The notes below the pieces were generated by a model. That model was not told the DNA's origin. It was given only the letters and a program-made list of their open reading frames with translations, and did not search any database. This document shows positions 25,001-35,450 of a stretch of 64,000 nucleotides of DNA, piece by piece (position 1 is the first letter of the stretch; each line of letters begins with the position of its first letter). The position numbers and the translations under genes are program-made. Source of the DNA: Diprion similis (taxonomy: Eukaryota > Arthropoda > Insecta > Hymenoptera > Diprionidae); assembly GCF_021155765.1 (NCBI RefSeq), contig NC_060112.1, positions 8,432,001-8,496,000 of the forward strand. The letters run 5' to 3'.

Positions 25001-26928
25001 CTTACTTACTACCTCCCACTTACTACCATCATTAAGCGAATGGGACATGGTCTATAAGGCCTATACCTATAATGGTTTATAAAAAAAAACATCATCATTA
25101 AATAAGTAACCAAATCCTACCATAGAGAACTTGCTTTAGACAATTTTACCGTTAGATGTTAGTCGGTATCGCTATTATCAATTTCAGGATGTTTGACGGT
25201 AAAACAAGATGTCAGTAGGCGTTTCGTATGTAACGTTCGGTATTCATTCTTCGTCTAAAACCATTGATATTTGAACGTCAGTTGACTATGCCAGTATTAC
25301 CACATGCATATTTACTGGCTATTCTTTGAATTGTCTGTAGCTTACCATTCAATTTTGCTGACAGGACAACTTTTATTAGGCTGACTTATCTTCGGTAGAA
25401 TATGGTTACTTGATACTACCATGCACAAGTGTAACGGGTTTTCTACAACTTGTTTAAAGGTGTTAAAATAAATATTGAACTAATTTCCGACGCTAACAAT
25501 GACCGTGAAACGTCAAACTGAAAAAGAAATCGAAAAATTTTCACACTGTTGTACAAAAAAATGTACAGAATGGTGTTCAGCTATCTACAATTTACAGAGA
25601 TAATTTGTGTCCTACTAAAAATAGTCAAATAGAGCACAAGAAAAAGTATTGGCTCAAATTATCGTACCACTTTTATCACTAAATTTGTGAAATTTCATGC
25701 CTCGAAACCTGTCTATGATAACGTGTGTTGAAATAAGATTATTTATAGTAATTACAAATCTTCTGAGCAATATTTGAAAGCCTTTTCTACTACTAATTTT
25801 CAGTTACACAATTACACTATACAGGTAGACTGAAACCGATACAGCTTATAATTTGGAAGACTAACAAAATACTGGACAGTGAGGGTAATTCATGCTACCT
25901 AGAGCTTTCAACATTGGTGCTAATCCACAGTCTCATTAGCCCGAGTTACAGCGTGCTAAAACGTGCGATGCGTCAGCTAATTAGTCACCTCTGCGTAATT
26001 TCAGTGCGCGTTATGTTGTGCTCTTGTCTCTGCTCGATCCGCCGATTCACCAGCCTAGTTTACATTGTGTTCTTAATTTTATAAAGTTCATTTTTTTATG
26101 CAGAATATTGTATTAGAAATCATATCTTAATTGCACCGACTTTCCAACTTGTTTCAAAAAGAATTTTATTACCGACTAAACTATAATAGCCACTTTATTG
26201 ACCTGAAAAGCGGGGAAAAAAGTAACATATGGTTTCCTCTTATACTTTTTTCCCGCATTTGCACGAAAAATAACATTATGTAACACGGAAATGAATCTGA
26301 TTATTCTCTTGTTACATAATGTACTGTTTTCTTCCCAACTACACCGTGAATCAAGCAACTTGCCGTGCAATTAAATTGAAATTTATAACGTCAATGTAAC
26401 AAAAATCAAGGGAATAAGTTTAGCCCGTGTAACTATTGAAGGTTTATGAGATGAAAAAGAAATGAGCATGAAGTTTGTTATTGCGTGATTTATTTTCTCT
26501 CGTCATTCCCTCAAAGTCTTCGAGAGTGAAAATATCTAAATTAATTATTTGTGTCCAGCCTGCTTTATAGCACGAGTGAAAAATACGACCTTTACGAAGA
26601 TCCAGACGTCGGCTGATCGGTTCAAGAAAAAACCTTACTTTCAAAATTTATACTATACTTATTTCTCATCTTCTTTCTGCTTTAATTACATATTTTCTGA
26701 CGAAAACAGGAGCGTATCGAAAATCAAATGTAGGCGTGTATACAGAAAAATGTGCATAGAATACAAGCTTGATTTTTTTATTTGCATTAACGCACATAAT
26801 CTCTCACGCCAGCCGTATCCCTAATAGCAGAAAGTAGACCGCCAGATCGTCAATAGAACTGAGCATAATAAATTTGAATGAAAAATTTAGACTTACAGGC
26901 AGGAGTCAACCAGCTGATTGTTTGACAT
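6137..26928 (-). CDS. p120ctn: Delta-catenin / p120-catenin, 13 coding exons, 967 aa
   Basis: Armadillo protein of the p120 family. Family members bind the juxtamembrane tail of classical cadherins, stabilise adherens junctions and modulate Rho GTPases. Exons, 5' to 3' on the minus strand: 26928-26897, 22039-21998, 21911-21782, 21630-21348, 21171-21046, 20877-20818, 20105-19477, 19014-18627, 17007-16390, 15602-15464, 15129-15018, 13855-13757, 6382-6137; all have GT-AG borders and the total is 2904 nt with no frame break. The start ATG (protein begins [10 protein letters not shown]) follows an in-frame TGA in the same exon. Residues 1-314 are low-complexity, rich in Tyr, Pro, Gly and His ([14 protein letters not shown]). 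Armadillo repeats span about 315-790, starting [14 protein letters not shown], with repeated [18 protein letters not shown] and CILRNLSY helices. A Lys-rich loop (GGSKKKKDG, about 571-579) sits inside them as in vertebrate p120. The tail ends DSWV, a class I PDZ ligand. Gene identity is firm; the ortholog symbol follows Drosophila usage. Confidence 0.93.
6379..6387 (-). promoter_or_regulatory. NAGNAG tandem acceptor at delta-catenin exon 13
   Basis: On the minus strand the last intron ends ttgcagcag before ccaaaa. Either AG can serve, and the choice adds or removes one Gln codon (CAG) while keeping frame. I placed the exon start at 6382 (Gln included). Confidence 0.6.
8131..8270. repeat. Long imperfect fold-back (stem about 60 bp, short loop)
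   Basis: 8131-8195 is nearly the reverse complement of about 8212-8270; for example gaccttaaggtcatt pairs with the block containing aatggccttacggtc, and ttctgaactcc pairs with ggagttcagag. The loop is roughly 20 bases of T-rich and purine-rich sequence. It could be a small fold-back transposon or a hairpin RNA in the intron. Confidence 0.6.
12502..12655 (+). repeat. Direct duplication, copy 1
   Basis: This about 154-bp stretch is repeated at 13979-14133 with roughly 85-90% identity by eye. Shared text runs from tttatttgataccttccat through attaggcagg and tctgttttttgct. The pair brackets delta-catenin exon 12. Confidence 0.85.
12563..12969. mobile_element. Non-autonomous DNA transposon, hAT-like ends, about 0.4 kb
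   Basis: The left end (CAGGGGGCCATTTAACAAAT... from 12563) and the reverse complement of the right end (AGGGGTCATTCAGCAAATAC... from 12969) match through about 35 bases to GCTTTGG with one small indel. The C/TAGGGG start resembles hAT inverted repeats. No transposase frame is inside. No clean 8-bp target duplication is visible, so the family call is tentative. Confidence 0.5.
12980..13070. repeat. (TA)n microsatellite, about 90 bp
   Basis: Almost pure TA dinucleotide, broken once by cc at about 13013. It abuts the right end of the TIR element at 12969. Confidence 0.95.
13853..13858 (-). promoter_or_regulatory. NAGNAG tandem acceptor at delta-catenin exon 12
   Basis: The minus-strand intron ends attcagcag before aatgaag. 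Two AGs three bases apart would include or skip one Gln (CAG). I placed the exon start at 13855. Confidence 0.6.
13979..14133 (+). repeat. Direct duplication, copy 2
   Basis: Second copy of 12502-12655, lying in delta-catenin intron 11. It includes the flank and left end of the transposon-like element but not its right end, so the copying most likely came after the insertion. Confidence 0.85.
22040..26896 (-). other. Delta-catenin intron 1, about 4.9 kb
   Basis: The intron holds a hAT-like element (23458-23940) and a somewhat GC-richer stretch at about 24.5-25.0 kb with no gene I can name. A minus-strand donor-like site (GAG|GTAACG) near 23112-23117 could mark an alternative first exon, but nothing else supports it. 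Confidence 0.5.
23458..23940. mobile_element. Non-autonomous hAT-like DNA transposon, about 483 bp
   Basis: The left end reads TAGGGGTGGGCGAT. The right end, reverse complemented, reads TCAGGGATGGGCGATG. The interior repeats cgatgtt-type words near both ends, giving subterminal inverted similarity, and no transposase frame is present. The T/CAGGG-TGGGC form is typical of hAT inverted repeats. A clean 8-bp target duplication was not visible. Confidence 0.7.
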
Positions 26929-26973
26929 AGCAGCTGATCACTGTTGCTTCCTCCCAGCTACGGGCTGCCTCAC
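26897..26973 (-). other. Delta-catenin exon with start codon and 45 nt of 5' UTR
   Basis: The minus-strand acceptor is ttttcag|gtgagg and the donor is CCT|GTAAGT. The first 45 bases are untranslated and carry an in-frame TGA four codons before the ATG at 26928-26926, which fixes the start. The exon shows that at least one more upstream non-coding exon exists. Confidence 0.8.
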
Positions 26974-28022
26974 CTGAAAACATAATCATTTCTTAAATGA
27001 ACTGGTATTCTCTGTGTGAGGTGATCTGTGGATCAACTATAGAAATAACTATCATCGAATTCAAATTAGCTTCTTACACTTTGTACACAAGCAGGCTCAT
27101 GTAAAATTACTCGGAGAATATGAATCTTAACTTTATTGTACGTTGTCTAGATAATATTACCTTAAATAATCATCGTAGATAAATTTTACTCATCTTTATC
27201 TTATCTATTTGCAAAAAAGAGAGCAAGAAGTCAATTAATTAGCGCACGTAAATTATTCTATTTCTGAACAATACGGTAAAATAATGTTTTTTCAAACAAT
27301 TCATTTTTACGCACAGTGTCATTCAGCGTAAGATCTCAACTGCTTTCAGTGGAACCTTCACTGATTCTCAAATCAAACTTTCCTTCGCAGGTGTTGCAAA
27401 AAATACAATGTGTCATACGTGTGTACCTATAGGCAATATCTGAATCGGGTGACAGTGCTCGCCTTGGCTCATGATTCGTTTATACTAGTACTCGTGTGGT
27501 TGCAACACTCGCCTTCGGTTTTCGTTGCAAACTTCACACTCGTCATAAATCGCCCACGTTCTGCACTTGTAACACAATATACTATTGTCGCTCGAACTAA
27601 ATTCGACTTGATCTCACCAAATCTTTCGTTGTTACAAAAACGTACATTGTCTGGTTTTATCAGAGAAGAAACATTTCAGCGAAGAATTTCATTAGAAAAA
27701 TAAATAAATAAATAAAAATAGCCATATCAAGTTTCCAAAAGAATTCACATATGCTTCACATTGCAAAGGAATGATTTTCTTAGTATTTAAATTGTAAATA
27801 AGTATTCTGTCAAATGTACAAAATAGTTGTAAATAACGTTTATTTTTTTAAATTTAATTTTTATTGAAAAAAATGTGTAAAATCACTTCTTCCAATGACT
27901 TCATTTATATTGTGTATTAGTTGTCGCCTGCGACTTTATTTTTCGTACGCGTGGCAATAATGCCACTCAAAGAAAGAAACTATTATGAAAACACACGTAA
28001 TGTCGCTAAATTATATGAAATA

Positions 28023-28407
28023 CAGTAGAACCTCGATTATTCGAACCGTTGATTATTCGAATGATGACTTAGTTTATTCGAACGCTCAATTATCCGAACG
28101 CTGTTGCGGAAGATTCATTGTTGCTCACTGCGGTATTGCGAAAACCGCACTCAACGGTGCATTTCGAGTTCTAGCTAATCGAAAACTAACGATTTATGAA
28201 AAAAGCATAAAACATTTTTCAGATGATTGAAATATATATTTACAATCTAATATAAATGTAGAAATTTAATACATATCTACTGTCTTCATGTAAAGAAGTT
28301 TTGCTTATGATCCCGTCTCCAAAAAAACTGTATTTCGATTATCCGAACTTGTGATTATCCGAACTAGTCTCGGTCCCAATTCGTTCGGATAACCGAGGTC
28401 CTGCTAG
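28023..28407. mobile_element. pogo/Tigger-like MITE, about 385 bp
   Basis: The left end is CAGTAGAACCTCGATTATTC. The right end, reverse complemented, reads CTAGCAGGACCTCGGTTATC, so about 24 bases match with one indel, flanked by TA at 28021-28022 and 28408-28409. Internal copies of attatccgaa-type words extend the repeats. These ends are characteristic of Tigger/pogo elements of the Tc1-mariner superfamily. There is no transposase frame. Confidence 0.8.
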
Positions 28408-28436
28408 TACACCTCAAAATACACTCATTTGATGAA

Positions 28437-28583
28437 ACGACTCCCGCGCCACCTACTGTAAAATGGTTGTACTAATTCAGAAACACTCACAAAAGTTTCA
28501 TCGCAATCGGATGAACGGTATCGGAATGAATACGGAACAAACAAACGAAGAAACATTCATTTGTAATACTATATATATAGATA
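28437..28583 (+). mobile_element. 3' tail of a non-LTR retrotransposon (RTE-like)
   Basis: Words such as agtttcatcgcaatcgg, gaacggtatcgg and ggaacaaacaaacgaa, followed by an attcatttgtaat-tatatatatagat end, match the common 3' tail layout of RTE-type elements in insects (my recognition, not a search). Only the tail is present, as expected of a 5'-truncated copy. Confidence 0.55.
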
Positions 28584-30660
28584 ATTAGAATGAAATAAAA
28601 TACTAAATAAATTAGTCTGTAATATTTATACATACTTATTGTTAGCACATATAATAATACTTGAATACGTTTGTACAGATCTGTACATTTACGGAGAAAG
28701 TTGCATATAAGATATGTATTTCTGCAATGTATAAAAAGTGAACGGTGCCTATATCTCTAATTTATGTATCACCTGTCTCGAAATTCAATATAGAGTCATC
28801 ATTGTCATTCCTTTTTTTGTATATATACCTGTTAGTGTTCCTTTCTAATTAGTATGCTCTATTTCTATTGTCTGTATCTTGACTTTTCGTTATCTTTTAT
28901 CCTTCGCAATTTTTGAAACAACCGTATCGTCAGTATCGCGCATTCCCAGAATGCGGAATAAAGCGAACATCTTGAAGAGTAAAAATATCTATCTCTGAAG
29001 AGACAGAATCATTTAAAAACATTAAAGAATCATAGTTGGATGAAATAAAAATGCCAATCACATTAGCAAAAATTATAACTAAACCGAAATTGATTGCTAA
29101 TTAAATGTATAATTTGTATTTGATTCCACCTCACAATCAAATATAAAGATAAAATGTTCTAATTTTTTCTCTAATAGTAAATACAAATGGAATTGATATT
29201 TTAATTCACGCTCATTGTAAAACGCCTTAATGATATTTTAATTCATTTCATCCACATGTGATTTACGATCGAAATGTAATTAATTATAAATTTAAATAAG
29301 GAGAAGCTCGATACTGATGATGTCAGATTGAAAGAAATATTTACTTTGATTAGTCATTTTTCGAGATTATTTCTCTATTATACGCTATACTCGATTAAGT
29401 AGGGCATTTTTTTTTCAACAACTCTGTGCTCGTATACCGGATTTTTAATTGATTAAATTTGTGCAATTATAGAGACCTATAAATCATTTAAATTCATTTG
29501 TTATTTGTTTCCGTTAGTGAATATAGCTGGGTTCATACAGACATTATTACGACACCCAGCGCCACATTCCGCCCCATATCTTGAGAATCACTAAATGTAA
29601 TTAAGAAAAAAAAAATTCATTGTGAACAAAAATCAGCGATCTGCGACTTTAACTTGAGATAAACCATAAAATTTTCACATTTTGCCAGTGAAAACTTGGA
29701 TTGAAAAAAAATTTTGCTTTGCAGTCAGCATTTCACTCGGTTCAAAAGAATTTCCGACGGATATTACAGCGATCGATAGTTTTGTCTATTTGTCCTAAGA
29801 CTTATTTGTCTATTCTTCTATGGAGTGTGTTTATCAGTGCATTTGAACTTTGATTCTAACGATTGCGTACAGAAGTGGCGGAAGCTATATTGGTACAATG
29901 GACCTGGCCTTGTCTGTAAAAGTGATTTTCGACAAACCTATACGATCCTTCAGATCATATAACAATTTCAGCCGACAGTTCCGCCGATAATTTAAAAACA
30001 GACATGCTAAATTGGGAAGCTCACTGGAATATAGCTTGTGCATGGAAAATCTTACAAAATCAAAGTCGTTACTTTGCAGTTTTGGAATGAATTTGAAGTA
30101 AATTCTTTTTCAAAATATGAGCTTCATTATCTTTTTACAAATAAAAGATAGTCTGAAAGTTGTAAGAAAACAATTTTTTCTAAACATGCATCACCAAGTT
30201 AACGTTACTAGCTTCAACGTTAATAAAATCTTTACTGATGCAGTGAAAAAATTTTTACTTTGGCAGCAAAATTTCTCGCTGTATTTACACAGAGAAAAAT
30301 CTTTCGTTAAACAAAGTAGAATGGCACAGGTTGTGGGCGGACAAACGTAGATTTTATTACAACTAAAGGTCTTTTAATACAATAGAATGTTTCGTTGCAT
30401 CTTACATCTACCACTGAATATTTTCTTATATCAACTGATACTTGATTGTAGTAACCGCAGGATAATCTGTGTTTACTCGCCAATAACCGCCGTTTCGATG
30501 TTGGTTCGACCAATGTTATTTTTTTTAGGTGTATAGTGACACTGAAATTTGTTGGTCGAGCAGATTATCTTTTCCATGTAGGTCTACTAAGAAAAAGGCA
30601 ACCTCCTTATACAGGCCATGTGAGTGGACATTATTACACAATTTTAGTTATTGAAAGCAC

Positions 30661-31006
30661 ATGAGTAACGCACAAATCCTGCACAACGGAGCTCGCATTT
30701 CGATTAGTTACCAAGGCACTTCTCTTTTGGGCCGGAAGTGCATTTCACTCAGAAGACCGTTATGTAATTAAAAGAGAAAAAAAAAAAAAAAAATCGAATG
30801 ATATCTGGGTATTTCAAAAGCCCATAAATGCCACGTATAATTCGTGCGCAACGAAGATCGCAATACGATTTGATTCCGAATCAAGCACTTCTCTTTGGGA
30901 CTGAGGCGGAAGTGGATATCGTTTATCGATAGAAGATCATTATATAATTCAAAAAAGGAATAAGACCTGCATATTTTAAAAGCAAATAAGTAGCACGTAA
31001 TGTACG
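30661..31006 (+). repeat. Diverged tandem duplication, period about 169 bp
   Basis: The word gcacttctctt recurs at 30716 and 30885, and the flanks match in order: cgcac/gtgcgcaac, cggaagtg, agaagaccgttatgtaatt versus agaagatcattatataatt, and catattttaaaag-type ends. Two units are clear; weaker similarity may continue to about 31.2 kb. Confidence 0.7.
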
Positions 31007-31969
31007 TGCGTTGAAATTTTTAAAAATTTCGTAGAATGTGGATGGAGGAGTGCTAGTTCAATTCAAATCAACAGCTCACTAGAAATTTCGTTTCCCGATT
31101 ACCTATGAAGCACAAAATTCAACAACTGTAGCCAAAATCAGCACATATAAAGAGTACTAAATTGTAGATGGCGAGTCTTTCAATTTTGAGTTAGTGGAGG
31201 TAGTAAATTAATTAATGGATCTGCACAACAAAGAAGAAGGCGCAAAATATAATCGTATCATGATCTCTCAGCGTGCATAATTTTTCTAATCATTCTTCAA
31301 TATGGCGTGCTCAGTTTTTCCAAATTCCTGAAATTAATACAAGAAGACTGCCGTGTTTAGCCTTCTCCCTCCCCTTCCTCCCCTCCCGCTCTCCCCATCC
31401 AACAAAAATGATTTTAATCTGGTTTTCAAACTGATTGTGAGCGCAAAATTTCTCGATTGCGCGATTCAAAAGCGCACAGAAAGCGTAACATTAGACATTA
31501 TAAAAACAAATTTCGCTTTAGTGGAAAGAGGAGCTATTCCGTCATTTTGACCCTTCCTGAACAAAAAAAAGGGTACATTTACCGACCAACATTTGTTTCG
31601 TGTTGAATGATTGGAGAAAGTAAGGAATTTGGCCAATCGTGAAAAATTATGCAAAAAAGTCGACCGGTTAAATGTATCCTGATCAAATAAATGCAGTCGG
31701 AATTACCCCAAGTTAAATTGCCTATCAGACATGTAGACCGATTCTCTTCATAAATAACCAGTGTACATTACATCAGTTATTTAGAGTTTATTTATATCTG
31801 TTTATTTATTTTCATCCGCTGTCAAAACAACTAATTAACCTATCAATTTTTTTTCTTGTCTATTAATTATTTCAATTTTTTTCTTAATTTGCAATGCTGA
31901 CACATTACGGTGGTTAGAAATCTGTTCCCAGTGATGAATACCCAAATAGAATTGTTGGAGAAACCCTCT

Positions 31970-31989
31970 CCCCCCCCCCCCCCCCCCCC
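31970..31989. repeat. Homopolymer run of 20 C
   Basis: Twenty consecutive C on the plus strand (G on the minus). A separate G-rich tract (ggggggtgggggg type) lies at about 32110-32127. Confidence 0.9.
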
Positions 31990-32529
31990 AAACCGTGCAT
32001 TCCGCTCGTTCTGCTCACGCGCGCTGCTGTCACTAAAAAGTAGTTGCATTTGACAGATGGCCACTTACGGGGGGTGAGTGGAGCTAATGAAAGAGATGAA
32101 ATTAATTTTGGGAGGGGGGTGGGGGGCTTCACTAATCGTCTCCTTGGCCCGAAAATGTTTATAAAAAGAAAATATGTATCATTGACAAGTCGCCGCCTCT
32201 GCAATTAGTGACAGAATTGGCTATGATACAGTTATATATTCGGTAAGCTTAATAAACTGGTATGTTTACGGAGTTGAGTCAGCTAATACGATATAATCAG
32301 AATCTGTTCACTGACTATGTAGTAGTACTGTGAAAGGATTTACCACAATGTCCAGTAACTAGTGAATGCAAGAAGCGTAAAATAACAATCGACTCAGAGT
32401 GCCCATGCAGGTAAAAATCGTGCCGAGTCAAACTCTGCTCTGAGTGAAATAACGCATAAACAAATTGCAACGCCGAGAAGGTGTTCGAACCTTTTTCATA
32501 AATTTAACAACATGATAACTTCGACTTAC

Positions 32530-33620
32530 CTGCGTGAAATGTCATGTGTGAACATGATGCGCGACGGTGGTTAAATTGGTTTAAATCTTTTATTTTTCGT
32601 AGAGATATATTATTATTCTTCTCATATAATTAATATGACAACCGTGCGTCTGTGTTCACGGATGCAACGGTTCACGTCTTCGCTCGTTTCAGCTACTGTC
32701 ACGCCGCGTCCCCCGGCGTTGCTTCGAGCTATTTTCTTCGAGGTTTTTGTCTTCCATAAATCTTTATTTTCTTGTAGACTCGAGGAGTTTGATTGAGCTT
32801 GTATTACTTCTCGCGCTTTAGCCACGAGACACCATGTAAAACCTTTCAATTTACATCATATTATTGTTAGGATAACTGGAATATTACATTGTAAAACTAG
32901 TATTAGAACGATTTTGTGACAAAAGTCTTCATATTATTTGTCACTTTTATACTTCTACCATTCGTCTGATCTTTACACAAGTATCCCTGGCCACAAAACA
33001 CAATCTTCTGATAAATTATATCACTTCAGGAATACGAATTTAATGTAATTAGTCGTCACTATAGTTCTTTCACAAGAGGTATCTTTCTACGGATCCGTGG
33101 CGAATTTTGGTGGAAACGAAGAGTTAAGAGAGAAAATCAAAAAATCATTCAAAACATAAACCACCGACGCACGAAACCAAACACCAGCCTCGCGTGCATT
33201 ACTTTGGTCTGCTCAGGAGTAGTTGGTTTCCATTGCAAGATACGTGGCTGGCTTCTATATTCCCTCTGCTGTTTGCTCCCACTGTTCACTTCACTGTCGT
33301 TTCACCATCGCATTGCGGTTCCGTCCATTGAAGAAGTTATCAAGACAACTCCGCCGCGTAATCATGGAACGAAAAACCGCTAACGAACATCTATTTCGAT
33401 CATACACGTGCAGAAGATTACACGAAACGCCGTAATTCTTCACGGCACGTCACCCAGCTCGCTTTGCCAACGCCTACACACGGTAAGTAGTAACGACGCC
33501 CCACACATACTCGCGCGCACGCGCTTAGTGCAGCGCATGCAAACAGCGGTGGAACGAGTGAGTAAACGGATAGGTCTGTGAGTGAGTACAAAGATCGGCG
33601 GCCATCTTGCCGGAAGACTC
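32530..33620 (-). promoter_or_regulatory. Possible delta-catenin promoter and first non-coding exon
   Basis: At 33598-33620 the minus strand reads CCGGAAG-type ETS core followed by AAGATGGCCGCC, a YY1-type site in the sense orientation that commonly lies just downstream of TATA-less start sites. Downstream on the minus strand, a strong donor ACGCAG|GTAAGT ends at 32530. It could join the acceptor at 26973. Whether one exon spans the whole interval or there are extra introns cannot be decided from sequence alone. Confidence 0.35.
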
Positions 33621-35450
33621 CGCCCTGATGTATATACCTCAAAATCCTCAATGCATAATACACGCCAACCTACAATATATTGTACACTGCACATTCTGTA
33701 CCGTTGGATAAATTCAAAAATTTAAGAATGTGTGTCATATGTGTACTACGATAAACCACAGTAACGTCGTATTTTTTCTATTACATACAACCTCTGCGCA
33801 ATTTTAGCTGACCGCAAATTTTTTGAAAATCTTGCAAAGCTTATATTCTTTGTTTTAAATGTGTAAGTTGTTCGGATTTGTTTCTGCAGTTGAAATCAGA
33901 TTCAAATTAATTTATAATTTCTGATACATCATGCTAAAAACATTGGTCTCGTCATTTCAATTATAGGTATGTCTAGGCTGGGTCACCATTTTGCCTGCTA
34001 ATGTTGTCAGCCCGGAATTTATTTCTGACGTAAGGGGACTGTTGTCTCTTAGGGTAGCACCCTCCGCAAGGGTTCTTGGGTAATTTGAAATTCTCAATAT
34101 CATACTGAAAGCATTGACCTTGACACTTGATACATTGAAATGATCAACAATCAAATGTTTTCAGTGGAAAATTCATTTCCGATATGACGTCATTTTGTAG
34201 GACGTAGATGAGCTCATACTTAAAGCATTTTTCACTGGTTGCACTTATGTGCAATGAGTGTTACGTTCCCAGTTTTCAACCAATAGAACAAGGGGAATCC
34301 TAGGAAGCTTGCGTCGGTGTTGCGCACCGAGTGCAGTCCTATGGATGGTAGAGAGAAGGAAGACGGACTTTAGCCTTTACGCGTGATGCTAAAATCTCGC
34401 AATGTAATAACTACCTAAAATTCCGGATAGGTGGCGCATCCGACGAATTTTCCGAAGCAGAATATAGATATACATTGCAGCTATCGCGCGACCTGTGTAA
34501 TGTATAGGGTATGCGCAACTATGCTCGAGTCTATGGTATACGTGATATGTCGAAATAAACCAAGGTGTGTTCTTGCGCAGCCATCCCTAAAAACCAATCG
34601 CGTCCCGCACCCAATGAAAGCCATCTTAGATTTTTAACCAATCGTATCCAAGATCATTTGGCGCACACTTTAAAGTTGGCAATCTCCACATGGTATATGT
34701 ATTTTTCAAAGATGGCCTCCATTGGGCTCACAACCAAATATGGCCTGCACAGAATGGGACGAACATGCGTCGACCGGAGGAACACACCATATTTTTTGAC
34801 ATTGTGGCTAATAGCCCTAAACCCTCCCAGACCCGGTAAATTGTACAAAAAACAACCAGGGCAGTAGTCTTTATAAATTTACAATCAACGAAATGTGTGC
34901 CGGAAATATGCATCTAGAATCTAAAAACCAATAAGCCTATGACTTTCTCCGTTATAAACCAAAAATTGTAAATTTAGTGCGGAAGAAATTTCATCCATAA
35001 TCTGTATACTCGCCCACCTGTTCCACGAAAATAAAACAAATCTGAATTTTGACTTTTCAGAAACACGTTGTTTCAGAAGTTGTTATTTGTAATCTTATTT
35101 AAAATGAACTGTGCCAGGTCCACGGTGACAATTAACCACTGTACGAACTGGCAATGGAACAACAGAAACATGTAATAAATACAACACGTATGAAAACAAT
35201 AATTAGTTATTGACGAACCGAGTGAAACACTACTTGTTTGGCTAGAACAAACCCCACTTTGAAACATAAACACTAAATAAATCGTCCCCGCATTATGATC
35301 AAAAAACGTGTTTTCAAAGGCCAATAACCGTCCTTCATTTTCTCTTCTGACCTGTCAAAGAAAATATTACTCGATTAAAAATGTGATTAATTCGTCGAAA
35401 ATACATATGTGCTGAATTCGCAAAATTTCGGCGTTTAACAATCGATCGCG

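Larger units (their letters stand above)
26974..35450. other. Intergenic region between divergent delta-catenin and Nrk genes
   Basis: It holds a pogo-like transposon (28023-28407), a non-LTR retroelement tail (28437-28583), a tandem duplication (30661-31006), a 20-base C run (31970-31989), a possible 5' UTR exon and a promoter-like patch (about 33.60-33.62 kb). Several CCAAT boxes and two YY1-like words lie at 34.57-34.94 kb and could belong to an Nrk promoter. No coding frame is convincing. Confidence 0.5.

Noticed and set aside
31867-32204. Minus frames with poly-Gly
   Set aside because: The Gly run is only the translation of the C homopolymer.
33440-33694. Two overlapping minus frames of about 80 codons near the promoter patch
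   Set aside because: CpG-rich 5' region opens several frames; no motif, and the interval fits a 5' UTR better.
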